From Apodemus sylvaticus (lineage: Eukaryota > Chordata > Mammalia > Rodentia > Muridae): 64,000 bases of DNA. Position numbers and translations under genes: made by a program. The stretch is from NCBI RefSeq assembly GCF_947179515.1, contig NC_067473.1, positions 128,881,935 to 128,945,934 on the forward strand, in the 5' to 3' direction. This document shows positions 32,867 through 44,100 of the stretch, piece after piece; the stretch's first letter is position 1, and the number at the start of each line of letters is the position of its first letter. The notes under the pieces were generated by a model. The model saw nothing but the letters and a program-made list of their open reading frames with translations. It ran no database searches and was not told where the DNA came from.

Positions 32867-32994
32867 CCGGCTAGCGGGCTGAGTGGGGCACTGCGCGGGG
32901 CGCGCGGCTTGGGGTACCCGAGGCCCCCCATCTTTGTCAGGTGTTCGGGTTCTGGTCCAAGTCCCAAGCAGTGGAAGGCGGGCAAACGGGAGTC

Positions 32995-33098
32995 ATGCAG
33001 TCCGAATCAGGAATCGTGGCGGATTTCGAAGTCGGGGAGGAGTTTCACGAAGAACCCAAAACCTATTACGAACTCAAAAGTCAACCTCTGAAGAGCAG
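32995..33098 (+). CDS. Mitf: Mitf exon 1A coding part: N-terminus of MITF isoform A
   Basis: MITF is a bHLH-leucine-zipper transcription factor that binds E-box/M-box DNA in the nucleus and controls melanocyte, retinal pigment epithelium, osteoclast, mast-cell and lysosomal genes. This exon supplies only the isoform-A N-terminus: 34 residues beginning MQSESGIVADFEVGEEF and ending ..YYELKSQPLKS, plus two bases (AG) that complete a Ser codon in the next exon. That matches the known MITF-A start. The ATG at 32995 is the first in-frame Met after an in-frame TAG at 32872-32874; position -3 is G and +4 is C, a moderate Kozak context. The exon ends exactly at a strong donor (GTGAGT at 33099). The short acidic peptide carries no DNA-binding residues; the bHLH-Zip lies in later exons outside the window. 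Residue 9 is Ala, where I recall Pro in human. Identity is very secure. Confidence 0.97.
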
Positions 33099-33104
33099 GT
33101 GAGT
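33099..33104 (+). other. Mitf: 5' splice donor of Mitf exon 1A
   Basis: AGCAG|GTGAGT is a near-perfect match to the mammalian U1 consensus. It lies precisely where the known MITF-A reading frame leaves exon 1A with phase 2 (two bases of the Ser codon). Confidence 0.93.
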
Positions 33105-33270
33105 GGTGACAGCTGGAGGGGGGCGCGGCAGGAAGCCCGTGGGCCCCGCGCCCGCTAACCTGGGAGGAGAACAGCCAGACTGGATAGCACTGGGACAAGG
33201 ACCCCGTGCCCTTGCCTTGGGGTACAGGGCGACCTGGCCCCTGGCATTTAGGGTCCCGCTCACGAATGAC

Positions 33271-33653
33271 ATGCTCGCATCCCAGGGCATCTGACAATGG
33301 CACTTTGGGGACACCGCGAGTCTCTTGGGATGGCTCATCCAGGCATAGGGACCCTTGGCTGCAGATGCCAGCTGCTGAGCTGGATGGGGGCTGGGGCGGT
33401 ACCCGGCGTGAGGAGGAGCACCGGACAGGGACGGTGATCTGGTGCTACCAAGAGGAATGTTTCTGAAGATCCTAGTAGGCTGAGGGGCTTAGAGAAGGAG
33501 AGTTTGGGGTGGATGGAGATCTGATGCTCCAGGACAGCAATGAACTGGCCTGGAGGTCTTCCCTTGTAGTCCAGCCCCTCTGGGAGATACTACTCAGAGA
33601 GGCCTCTAGGTGAAGTTCACCTGGGCTTCACCTTCCACCTGCCACAGGACAGC
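33271..33653. other. Start of Mitf intron 1, GC-rich, no feature seen
   Basis: Moderately GC-rich island shore; no exon recognised. Confidence 0.5.
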
Positions 33654-33698
33654 ACGGGGTGGGGGGGGAGGGGGGGAGGAGGTGATGGGGGGGCGCAG
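33654..33698. repeat. Poly-G-rich tract, G-quadruplex candidate
   Basis: GGGGTGGGGGGGGAGGGGGG, then AGGAGG, GATGGGGGGG: at least four runs of three or more G with short loops, on the coding strand. Confidence 0.85.
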
Positions 33699-33761
33699 GT
33701 TTTGGGTGGGCGTGTCTCCCTAGCTGGGCAAGCTCTCTAGAATGGAAGTCCTTGCAAATGC

Positions 33762-33894
33762 AATAAGAAAAGAAGGAAGGAAGAAAGGGAGGAAAGAAGG
33801 GAGGGACAGAGGGAGGAAGGAAGGAAGGAAGGAAGGGAGGAAGGAAGGAAGGAAGGAAGGAAGGAAGGAAGGAAGGAAGGAAGGAAGGAAGGAA
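33762..33894. repeat. (GGAA)n microsatellite
   Basis: An imperfect GA-rich lead is followed by about 14 pure GGAA/GAAG units. Frames through it are artefacts. Confidence 0.97.
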
Positions 33895-34781
33895 GCTACC
33901 TTAGAGGCCTGTGGTAGTTGGGAATGATAGCTTGGCACCTACACACATTTAATTTTCCAGGTACTTCAAGAACTTTGGGCTTGGAGTGGAGATGCTCTCT
34001 AGTCTGGCGCCTCCCAACTCTTGGTACATCTGCAGTGTCCTTATCCCTCCCATCACCTTCCATTGCTACTTGCCTGGCAGAATTGGTTATTACTCTCTTT
34101 GGTCACTCTGGACCCTTGAAGCGTTTCTTATGTGTAGTGTTTACAGAGAACAGGGATAGTCACTGGAATACGTGACTTTATTTCCACCCTTTCAGTTGTG
34201 AGATGATGTAAGGCTAACACTGGAAGCATCATCACCTGGTGCCTCAATTGTCTAGGGTCTAGATGAGTAAGGTCCCCACCCCCATTCCCCACCCCGCAGA
34301 GGGGCAGAGGGCCTCATCTTCAGGGGCCAGGGAAGCAGACTTGAGGAGTGGGTGGAATCCTTGCTTTTGGGGAGGAGGAGGCTGGGTCATAACTCTGCTG
34401 GAAAGGGGAGCCAGGCTACTTTCCTTCAGGGCTGGGGCAGGACCTTGAGTCCAGTAATGAGAACGAACTCTGGGAAGAGCAGAATCCCTGGCTCCCTTGC
34501 TAAGGCGGGCTTTTTGCACATGCTCGTGGCAGAGTGGAAGGAAATGTGTTAGGCATCAAGATGCATCAACTCAGCCTTTTCCTCGTGGCATCTTTTCATA
34601 ATGGCTATTTGTATGTGAACGTAGATGGGGTGTATTGGGTACTGCGAGTGACACTGTAAGGCTCATTGTTGGTTGTGTGCATTGGGGCTTTATCTGCATG
34701 TGGCTGAAGGGACCAGTGTCTTACTGAGCAGTCCCTGCTTTTGCTTCTATAAGCAAATGCTTACAAGGCCAGAATGAGGGG

Positions 34782-34783
<2 letters not shown>
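33895..34783. other. Intronic unique sequence, no feature seen
   Basis: GC-moderate, repeat-free. Confidence 0.5.
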
Positions 34784-34824
<41 letters not shown>

Positions 34825-34834
34825 TGTGTGTGTG
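34784..34834. repeat. (GT)n microsatellite
   Basis: About 25 units with one TATG interruption. Confidence 0.96.
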
Positions 34835-35388
34835 TTGCTGAAAGAATGAATTAACTGGGCTCTTTGGATCATTTTGATGTTGGCTGATACATTAAATGAG
34901 TTTGAAGGAGTGAGGAAAGTACCTTTGGGGAAAACCAATGAGTGCCCTGACACTCATGTAGAAGGATTTGGTTCTATTCTTTTTCACAGTCAGCAAGAAT
35001 GGCGCACAAGAGCACGTGTCCTCTGTAGCCAGCTAGCTAGCACAGGGAAGGAAAAATGTGGGGATGTGGGCATAAGCGGCTTCACACATGGGTACGAGCA
35101 GCAGGTGCCAGGTAGAATGGAATAGACATACACTCTTTGAAATAAACCCGTTAAATAAAATCTGTGAATGCGTTTCTGGAGTGAGTGACATTTCCTTATA
35201 CTACTGACAGTTGTCCTAATGGTATGTATCATCATTGACATCTGTTGTGTGACGTTAAATGTGGTTCAGGGCCTTCTCATTGATTATAGTTTGAAGTCTT
35301 TGCTGGGGCACCCCTAAAGTTCTGGCTAGGAAAAAGTTGTAATGAAAATTTGCAGATTCTTGTAACAAGGACATCTATCCATTGTACT
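34835..35388. other. Intronic unique sequence, no feature seen
   Basis: Non-coding. Confidence 0.5.
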
Positions 35389-35396
35389 GGCTCCAG

Positions 35397-35603
35397 CAGC
35401 AGTTCTCAACCTGTGGGTCCTGACCCACTTGGAGGGGTCAAATGTCAGATATCCTACATAATCGGATATTTACATTTATGGCTCATGACAGTAGCAAAAT
35501 TACAGTTATGAAATAGCAACAAAAATATTTTTATGGCTGGGGGTCACCAGAACATGAGGAACTATATCAAAGGGTTCCAGCATTAGGAAGTTGAAAACCA
35601 CTG
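35397..35603 (+). mobile_element. URR1-type hAT-Charlie MITE
   Basis: Terminal inverted repeats CAGCAGTTCTCAACC and GTTGAAAACCACTG bound a 207-bp non-autonomous DNA transposon. The right flank GTCTAGAT fits the hAT-Charlie target NTCTAGAN; the left copy is decayed. Confidence 0.88.
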
Positions 35604-35785
35604 GTCTAGATTGTTTCAGAATTCACCCATTTCTTGCCTATTTCTCTGCTGTATTTGACCAAGTCAGTGTCAGTTTTTGCCTGAGTTATTGCAGCAGTCT
35701 CTTAACATTCTCAGTCTTGGCCCTTTTTAGTACATTTTAAATTTAGCGCCACAGTATTCTTATTTAACTGATTTTTTTTTTTAGG

Positions 35786-36133
35786 ACTGAGACCTGACTC
35801 AGTCAGTAATGTGCTTGCCAGACAAGTATGAAGGCCTGAGTTCTTTTCTAGGAGGAGCCCACATGAAGAAGGCGGGAATGGTGCTTGGCAGTTGTAATCC
35901 CAGCACTGGGGAGGGGAAGATGAGCTTGTGGCAAGCCAACCTATCTGAATTGAAAAGTTACAGATAAAAGGACAGACTCTCAAACAACCAAGTGAGGAGT
36001 GACTGAGGGAGACACCTGAGGTTGATCTCTAGTCTTCACATGCATGCACATACACATAGACACACACTTCTGTACACAGTGTACCTGTGCATACATCTGA
36101 ATATGTATACACACATACATACACACAAACCCC
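35786..36133 (+). repeat. B4-class composite SINE with CA-rich tail
   Basis: tRNA-like head (GACTCAGTCAGTAATGTGC, TTGCCAGACAAGTATGAAGG), B1-like centre (TTGGCAGTTGTAATCCCAGC), then GAGACACCTGAGGTTGATC and CA repeats. Confidence 0.7.
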
Positions 36134-36548
36134 AAATCAGAGAACAAACCCCTCTGGAGACCCTCAGTCACCACCGTGGGAGGGAGTTGTGCATAGCCTT
36201 TAGCAGGTAGATTCCAGGGATGTGCTAGTTACTCTACACTACACAGGACAGCTTCTACAGCAAAGAATTGCCTGGGTCCTGTGCTAAAACTCAAGTTAGA
36301 TCATGCTGTCCTCTCCAGTCAAAGCCCTCTACAGCTCTCCTCCTTCTTCTTTCTTTTCAGTCCTTCAAATGGCACAAGACAGCGTATGTGTCAGAATGCC
36401 CTTCAGCTCTGACCTTCTTATCTCTTGCTGCTTATCATGCTAAGAGCCCAGGCTCTTCTACCTTTGGATATCCATCCATTGTGCCTGCCTCTGCTTGGAG
36501 CACTTTTTGCCCAGACAGCCACAACTGTAGTACTCACTACCCCACCAA
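36134..36548. other. Intronic unique sequence, no feature seen
   Basis: Non-coding. Confidence 0.5.
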
Positions 36549-36563
36549 CTCCTAATCTTCCTT

Positions 36564-36738
36564 CCTTCCTTCCTTTCTCTTTTTCTTTCTTTTTGGTTTT
36601 TTTCAAGACACGGTTTCTCTGTGTAACCCTGGCTGTCCTGGAACTCACTCTCTAGACCAGGCTGGCCTCAAACTCAGAAATCCACCTGCCTCTGCCTCCC
36701 AAGTGCTGGGATTAAAGGCATGTGCCACCACCACCCGG
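36564..36738 (-). repeat. B1 SINE, antisense, with 15-bp target-site duplication
   Basis: Near-consensus inverted B1, flanked by CTCCTAATCTTCCTT at 36549-36563 and 36739-36753. Confidence 0.97.
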
Positions 36739-36898
36739 CTCCTAATCTTCCTTTCAATGTGCCCTTAATTCTTATCATATGGATAGTGTGGCCTTCTGTG
36801 ACCATGTGTTCATAATTACTCTCCCTCCAAACTCTCAGTCTTCCCTATCCAGCTGTGTTTTTTCACAGCATTAATGTTGTAATTTATAGTGTAATTTG

Positions 36899-36955
36899 AA
36901 TATATACACACTTATATATACATGCACGCACGCGCACAGGCACACATGTATATTA
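36899..36955. repeat. CA/TA-rich simple repeat
   Basis: ATATATACACACTTATATAT, then GCACGCACGCGCACAGGC. Confidence 0.85.
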
Positions 36956-37930
36956 TCAGACTTCAGGGCTCCAAGGTGGTAAGGATTTCTCTCTGTCTTG
37001 TTAACTGTGAAGTCCCCAGAGCTTAGGACACTCAGTCACAGGGCTCTTGATATTTTGAGATAGATGATTCTTTACTGTAAAGGGCTGTCTAATGTATAGG
37101 ATAATGTCTGGTAGGACATATTTGTTGGACACACATGGCACTCTCCTTCAGTCGGCCACAAAGGCTTGCTTTTTGTTTTTGTAGTCACTATTGTGTTCCT
37201 TTTAAAATAAATTCCCAGCAGGCTTTCTTCAAGGATAAGTTTCCATATTCTTCCCTGCCGCTCAACCCAGATATTCACATATTTCAAATATGCTGCTGAA
37301 CCTAGATTCTGTGAGCCTCATCTTGATTAGACTGACCAGTAAAGTGTCGTAGAAAGAGACCCAGCAGAACAGACCCTCATGATGAATGGTGTTTTTCTGG
37401 GAATGAGTTCTCCACAGTGGGTCACGGAGGAAACAATCACAGTGGACCCAGGTTTACACACTGCCAAGTCACACCAGGGAAAGGCAGAGTTGTTCTTGAG
37501 CTCTGGGGGCAAGTGGGCTGTTGGTCTTTTGGACACAGCGGTGTGGCCTGTGGTTCTGATGGGTTTGCTCTGCAGAAGCCTAAGGCTTTGTAGTTGCTGA
37601 TGCTCTTTTCCTGGGCAGGCTTAGGAACCGGTTTCATTGGGCCCTGGTTTCCGCCTACAAATTTTACTGCTGTTTCAGACAGTATTAAATTTCCTGCAGA
37701 TTAGAAATGTGAATGTGAGCGAGTGCTAAGTTAATCATGGCAAGATGGGATGCTACAGCAGTGCCAGGTGTGGGTTCAAAGAGAGATGTGTGGACTTTGC
37801 ATAAGCTTGTGGGATAAAGAGAAAGATGGGCTGTCCTGTCCCACACATGTCACAAGCACACTGGCTTTTGTGGTATTTGATAAAATAATAACCTGTGCTT
37901 AGCAAAACAAAACTGTTAAGGCAATCTCAA
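36956..37930. other. Intronic unique sequence, no feature seen
   Basis: Repeat-free, non-coding. Confidence 0.5.
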
Positions 37931-38000
37931 TCTTTCCCTTTCCCCTCTCTTCCTCTTCTCTCTCTTCCCCCATCCCTCCCTCCCTCTCCTTCTCCTTCCC
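37931..38000. repeat. Polypyrimidine tract
   Basis: CTTTCCCTTTCCCCTCTC.. CCCTCCCTCCCTCTCC. Confidence 0.92.
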
Positions 38001-38116
38001 AACTCTGGTTTGTTTGTTTCTGGACATTTTCTAGATGTTTTCATTTCTGGATTTTTCTTTTCCGATCTGTCAGGGCACCGTTGGCGTGAAGACTGAATGC
38101 CTTGCTCTGTCGTTGT

Positions 38117-38140
38117 GGGTTTTTTTGGGGGGGGGGGCTA
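38117..38140. repeat. T7G11 homopolymer run
   Basis: GGGTTTTTTTGG then about nine further G. Confidence 0.9.
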
Positions 38141-41100
38141 ACTATCTGGGTGACCTTGGTCAGGCCTGGTGATCTCTAAACTTAGTTTCCTCATGGAGCA
38201 AATAGGAGCCTTCTTCCTGGAGAAAGAAAATTAACAGTGACATTAACTTTGGGTTGGTGCTGGCACACGGTCGAGCGTCATTCAGCAAACATGAGTAGAT
38301 GTGGTTCTTCTTCCTTAGTGGGCTCTGACATTCTGGAATGTGTTTGTAGTTAATAGAGGGTGGCTCACTTCTCCAAGGCAAGTGCTGTTATGTAATAAAA
38401 CTTCCTCAATCTTACAAATTCTGTTTTACTTTCCTTCTAACAAAGTGTTCAGTTGTTTTTACATTTTACATTTTTGATCCATCTGATAACAGTTTATGTA
38501 GGTTAAAAACCGAGAGAGGGGGCATCAGCACACACATAAAAATCCATAATCAGCATGTGTTTTTAAAGTTTGAGCACACCAAAATTAATACAGTAAAGAT
38601 GGCTAATGGAGACTTAGTATGTGTCATGGGCCAATCTGTTCAGAGGATTTTTACAGGAAGAAGATATACTTAATGTCAGGCTTATGAGATGGCTCAGGCT
38701 AAGGCTCACAACCAAAAGACAAGATATGTTTAATCTTCCAAAAACCCAAAGAGGTGCTAAGAACTAAGAACAATGGTGTTACTAATTATGTTGTTAAAAT
38801 TATCTAGTCCTGACGATATGCCAGATACTCTACTGAACATATAACTTGTGTCGACTCCACTAATTCTCAGGTCCGCCTCAGGCATCTGCATTTTTATTTT
38901 CCACTTATTTTCTACCAAGGGAAACTGAGGCATACCAAGCACTAAATAGACTCTGATTTAAACAGAGGTGGTCGTGTTGAACCCCTAGACTTTTGTCAGT
39001 TAGCATGTGCTATCCTGTACAAGGTAGTGTGCATGATTATGCAGACTCTAAAGTTGCAGCCAAAATGCCCAGTAGGGTGAGGCTTAGCACACATGTCCCA
39101 TGCAGTGACCACACAAGGCAGAGTGTGACCTGCTGTGGGTATCAGCAATGCGGATTTATTAGAGGAACTGGTATGGTGTGGGGCAGTGGCTCTATGAGTG
39201 AATGAGGGAATTTGAGTTTGACCTTCAAAGTGAAGCAATATTCAAACAGCCGAAAAGACATGAGATAGCCTGAGGGGATTGCTCCTCAGTGCTAGCAAAG
39301 GGTGGGTGCAGGTGGGCAGGTTTAGGGAACCATGCTGGTGTTTGGATCATGGCTTGGGTATTTAGCAAGCACATCTGGCTTCAAGATACCTACTCGCATG
39401 GAATCTCAATTAACTTACCTATAGATGGGACCAATAGGTCTTATCTTCTTGAAACCCGTGTAAGTTTTAAAACAGAGGCAAAAAGATGCATATATGCTTA
39501 GTGTAGCCCATAGTATAGCCTGTAGTACCTTTGATAAATGATAGGAGCTTTCTTTTCTGGGAAAATTATACCATAGCATTGTCTCCCTCTCTTGCCAATA
39601 ACTTAGCTCTTATAGAACCAGAAGCAAAATAGACAAGACTGAGATGCCTCAACCTGGCAGATGTTCCAGCCTCATTATGCAGATGAGCTTTGTGTATGAT
39701 TAGACAGAACACTTGATTAAAGTGGGAGTCTAAGTGTTGGTTTTGCCTGTTATTGGAGATTTCCTCTTCCCGAGTGCTGCTATTTATAGAGTTTCTTTAA
39801 GTGTGTGTACATTTAATTTCCTTTGAGGTCTGCAGTGCAGTTTGCACAAGCTGATGTCTAGATCTGCTCCAGTTGTGCAAGAAGTGGAAAATATCCTTTT
39901 TTTAGAACAGGTCACATGTGCTTACTGTCAGGGATAGGACCTCAGTGTAAAAAAATGTATCTTGGGACAAATCAAAGTTACTAAATTTCTCTCTCCAACT
40001 GCTTTGTTTCAGAACTGGTAGTATTAGGATAAATAACAGGATAAAAAAAATCCTTGGTTACTATTCTTTTTTTGGTCAGCTGTCAAGGACAACAAGAAAG
40101 AGTCTCATTTGTTTTTGTGTGTGTGCTTATGTGCGTAGCAAGCATAAAATGTGCTGTACTGTTAGGTTCTTCTAATTGAAGAAAATCATAAAAACATGTT
40201 TAGCCATTCTCCAAGTGTGGATTGTTTGGAGGAAATTATCAAGAAGGCAAATCAGAGACAATAACTGTTAATCGCAAGCTTTCAGTATTAGAACACAGTG
40301 AGTTTAAGGTTTGTCTAGAGAGTTTTCTGTGTCTTAATACTGTGTGGCTGGAGGAGCAAAGTTACACCAAGACACAAAGTCTGTACCTGTGCTGAGACTA
40401 TAGGGCTAGGCTCTCCACTATAATTTCTCCTCTCTGCTTCTGGGGCCAGCATTTCCCAAGGCTCACTTTGGCTTTTTATCACCAGTAAGTCCATTTCTCC
40501 AGGTTGCTTCATAAACACAAGTCCCTTGATTCTTTGTCCAGTGTTTTCTTCTGTGTTGAGTCAAGCACGTTGTGGAGGATGAAGGGGTTATCCCTGCAGT
40601 TATTTACATGAAACCCTTGTCCTGAGATTCCAGCAACGAGTCTCCTTTCCTTCCTCATCACTGCTGGGTACTTCTCAAGTGTTAAGTGCTGGGGTCCCAA
40701 CCCATAGGCACAACAGATGTAGCATTGTTAATGGTTTTTCTTTTGGAGCTGGAAGTATAGTAGACTGGGTCAGGGTGGGCTGACCAGCGGAGCTCTGGGG
40801 GAGGGGAATAAAATGCTTGGTGAGAAAAGAGTCATAGGGCTGTAAGTCCTGCCTCAGCTTCATGAGGACCCTCTTGTGGTCCCCTAAGTCCCGGCCCCTA
40901 TCAGTTACTCAGTCACATCAAGCAGAAGAAACATAGTTCTGGAGCCCAAAGGACTTGGTTGTGTTTGTTTTTCTTATCCATCCCCCCATTCCTTTCTCCC
41001 CCTTTACACCAGTTATTTATTAAGCATTTCTACTCTGTTGGGGCTCTTGCTGGCTGCAGGGGATGAAATGTAAATTAGACAGCTAGGGATTTTACTAGCA

Positions 41101-44100
41101 CTGTGCTTCCCCTCTTGGAAGTAGGGACCTTTAAGTTAATAATGAACCAAAGAGTTGAACAAGGCAAGTTTTGGTACCTGCGGTGAAAATTAAGTGGAGT
41201 GTTATTGGTAGAGTGTAACTGAGAATGAAGCAGCCTTTGTGGGGTCCCATAGGCAGGGAAGGCACCATGAAAGAAGTGCTTTTGAAGTAAGATCTGGCAT
41301 AATGAATGGAGAAAGCCTGACATAAAGGTGCTACCACTCTGTGACTTTGACCAAGTTACTTAACCTCTCTGAACTTCATGTTTTTTCTTGAGTAAAACAA
41401 CTGCTTTGCAATGTTTCTACAAAACTAAAAGGTATGTTTAAAAAGCAGCTACCATCAGGATGGCGGTAAATAGAACTCTCCCTGGATGCCTCCTTAGGAC
41501 TGATTGAAGGTAAGATGTAAAAGCAGATGGACAATAGACATGAATCTGTGTTGTGAGTATTTATAGCTTGGTTTTGAGGTTTTTTTTTTCTTAGTATTGG
41601 ATGAGTCAAGTTTCATGCTTGTCTTTATAAAATTAACCTCCGACTAAGATTGGAGATGGGTCTTGCTTTTTATTATTTTTGATTTCCTTCAGAATGGTCT
41701 GGTTCTGTGTGTTTTCCCCCCTTGTCTGCACTGAAGTCACATCTGACACTGCCTAGCCTAGGAATGGACTTTTGGCTGGACCAGGGGTTACATTTTTTGG
41801 GTGTAAAGGTAAGGCCTGAGGAAATGAGGATTCGGCAGCAAATTTTATAAAACCTGCCTGTCCTTCTGACTCCCAGCTGTGAGCCTCAGCACCAGATCAT
41901 GCCTCCAGACGTGAAGCAGTGGGGTTGGTGCAGAAGAGAAAAGAAGCTGACTTCCCACGCGTTTCCCAGCTCTTGCCCACTGAAGTCCAGAGACTGGTAG
42001 CTCTTAACGTGGCCTCTTTAAAAACAATATTTTTCAAAAATCATTTGGACTTCAATAGCTGTGCTCTTTCATTCACACATACACTCGGAATGGCAGCTTT
42101 TAAAAGGAAAGATCCTGCATCATGAGAAAGCAAATATTTTCAATCTAAATCAGTGAGTTCAGCTCTAGAGGAAGGCACTGATAGAGTCTGGTTCTTCTAT
42201 AAGAAGCTGTGGCTCATTGAGCAATTTCAGGAAGACTTGTGTGGGCTTCGCCTTCCCCTACCCTGCCCCTTCCCCAGTGTGAGTCACTTGCTGAATCATC
42301 CACACACATTCCCTCACTTTCCATCTGATCAAGGACATCATTGGAAAACATGGTTTCCTGCCCTATTGGAAAAATGCACAGCGTATATTTGCAGACTGTA
42401 TATGTTCATCAGGAAAAGTGTGGCTTGTCTGGAAGAAGCTATAAAGCAGAGATCTATTTGATGTAATGGCTGGGGTTATCTATGAACTTACAAACTAACA
42501 GACTCATTTTACTGCCCTTTTACATGAAGAATCACAAACATGGCTTTCTTATCTAACTCAGGCACCAAAACCATCCAAGAAAAGTCTGACAGAGGACCTA
42601 GGTGACATGTGGCCCCCATTGTTCTTTAGGCATGCATGACCAAGGTCTCTCCAAACTAGCAGAGACAGCACTCTACAGTTAAGTTGCTCGAGTCTCAGCT
42701 ACCTTTATCTTTCAGTTTTCAGCAAATGTGAAATGAATTACACTGGTACCAGCTTTTCCCTGGCATTGGTCAGTAGAACCCTTTGCAGCCAAACCAATTC
42801 ATAATGCATTTGGCTGAGAATGACTGAGAACAATTATGATAATATGACCAGTTAGTTAAGAGTCCTTTACTTACAAAGGAATAGGGTGACTTCAGCAGTG
42901 CACTCTTGAAAAGTCTGTTTTTAAAGTAAGCATTTACAATAGCCTGGGTGAAGCAAGCCCAACAACCATGAGCAGCTGGTGCAGTTCCTTGTGACATGCA
43001 TGTCTGCCCATTTGCTGCGAGGAAACACACGTGGAGAGTAATTTGAGAGGTTGGCCACTGACGGCAGTGTCCCGGACAGTCAGACTGCAGACTTTTTGGA
43101 ACCACACCTTGCATCATTCATCATAGCATGGTAATTTCCCCTTGTCATTCCACTAATAATATTTTGTCTAGGTAAATGCTGGGTGAGCAAATGGGGAATG
43201 GCAGGAGCTTGGAATGCAGCCCCAGGGATGCGGATTATAGGTAGAAGCTTTGCTTCTATTGAGTTGGAAGTGAATGAGAGCGCTGATTGGGTTTGCTTGG
43301 TCATCACAGCAAAGTCACTGAAATGCACAATTTAAAGGAAGCTGAGTGACAAAAACAATTAGTTGAGTTTTTGCAGCAATGGGGGCCCCCGGGAGGCACA
43401 GGGAAGGGGAGGTTCAGTGATACTCTACGGTACTCCATTGGCTTTGGAGAGTCTTTCCCTTGTAACCCCTCTTTGTCTCTCCTGATCCCACACACCTGAC
43501 ATCATTCCAGTTCGTTTTCCCTGGTGGCCAGCATCTCTTCCCTTACTTACTTCTTCTGTTGGACAATCTCTTTTCACCTGTGAACAATCTCTTTCCCATA
43601 TTCAGTCCCTCTCACATGGTCAGCCCTTAGAGTTGAATTTCATGATCAATGCCTGGTCCCATGTCCTTAGTTTCAGAGATGTGCTGGCTAGTGAACCCTA
43701 AGTGGACCCCAAGATCTCCATGGGTACTGCCATATCATTTCTGTAGCTCTGGTAAAGAATGCTCTAGAGAGAATTACCCTCCTTCCTCAGCTAAACAAAC
43801 AGGTAATGGTTTTTATCAGTGATCATTGATTATCTTGGATCTGACAATACATCAACACTCCATAATTTTTATTTTAATTTCTGAAACAGCAATCCAAGAA
43901 TAATATAACATAGAGGTGAGAGATTGATGGGAATGTACTTAAACAGTGATTTTTTTTAGTAAGTGTGCATCAGTCAAGTAGACCACACTCTGGGGGGGGC
44001 AGGGCACCTGGGTTGCTCCACCCTGCTTTCTGATCTAGTAGCCCAGGATAGGGTTGGAGAAGTCACATTTCTAAACAAGTTTGTAACTGTTGCTCTGGTG

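Larger units (their letters stand above)
32770..32874 (+). other. Possible upstream ORF in the Mitf-A 5' leader (34 codons)
   Basis: ATG at 32770 opens a frame that closes at TAG 32872-32874. It is in the same frame as the Mitf-A ATG, 120 nt upstream of it. It matters only if transcription starts upstream of 32770, which is unknown. The peptide resembles no family I know. Confidence 0.3.
32690..33270 (+). promoter_or_regulatory. Mitf: CpG-island promoter of Mitf isoform A
   Basis: CpG dinucleotides are rare through the first 32 kb but frequent here, especially at 32820-32920 and 33110-33240. The island surrounds exon 1A. No TATA box is placed suitably, so a dispersed, housekeeping-like start is likely; MITF-A is known to be broadly expressed. 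Visible motifs are two ZNF143/THAP11-like elements (32717-32735, 32788-32806), an ETS-like ACGGAAGC (32740-32747) and an Sp1-type GC box (32856-32866). The transcription start cannot be fixed from sequence; it probably lies between about 32740 and 32950. Island edges are by eye. Confidence 0.85.

Noticed and set aside
32834..33158. Open frames overlapping Mitf exon 1A in other registers
   Set aside because: GC-rich CpG islands have few stops; these frames cross the exon 1A donor and match nothing known.
33720..33938. Frames rich in Lys-Glu-Gly-Arg or Leu-Pro-Ser-Phe
   Set aside because: Readings of the GGAA array.
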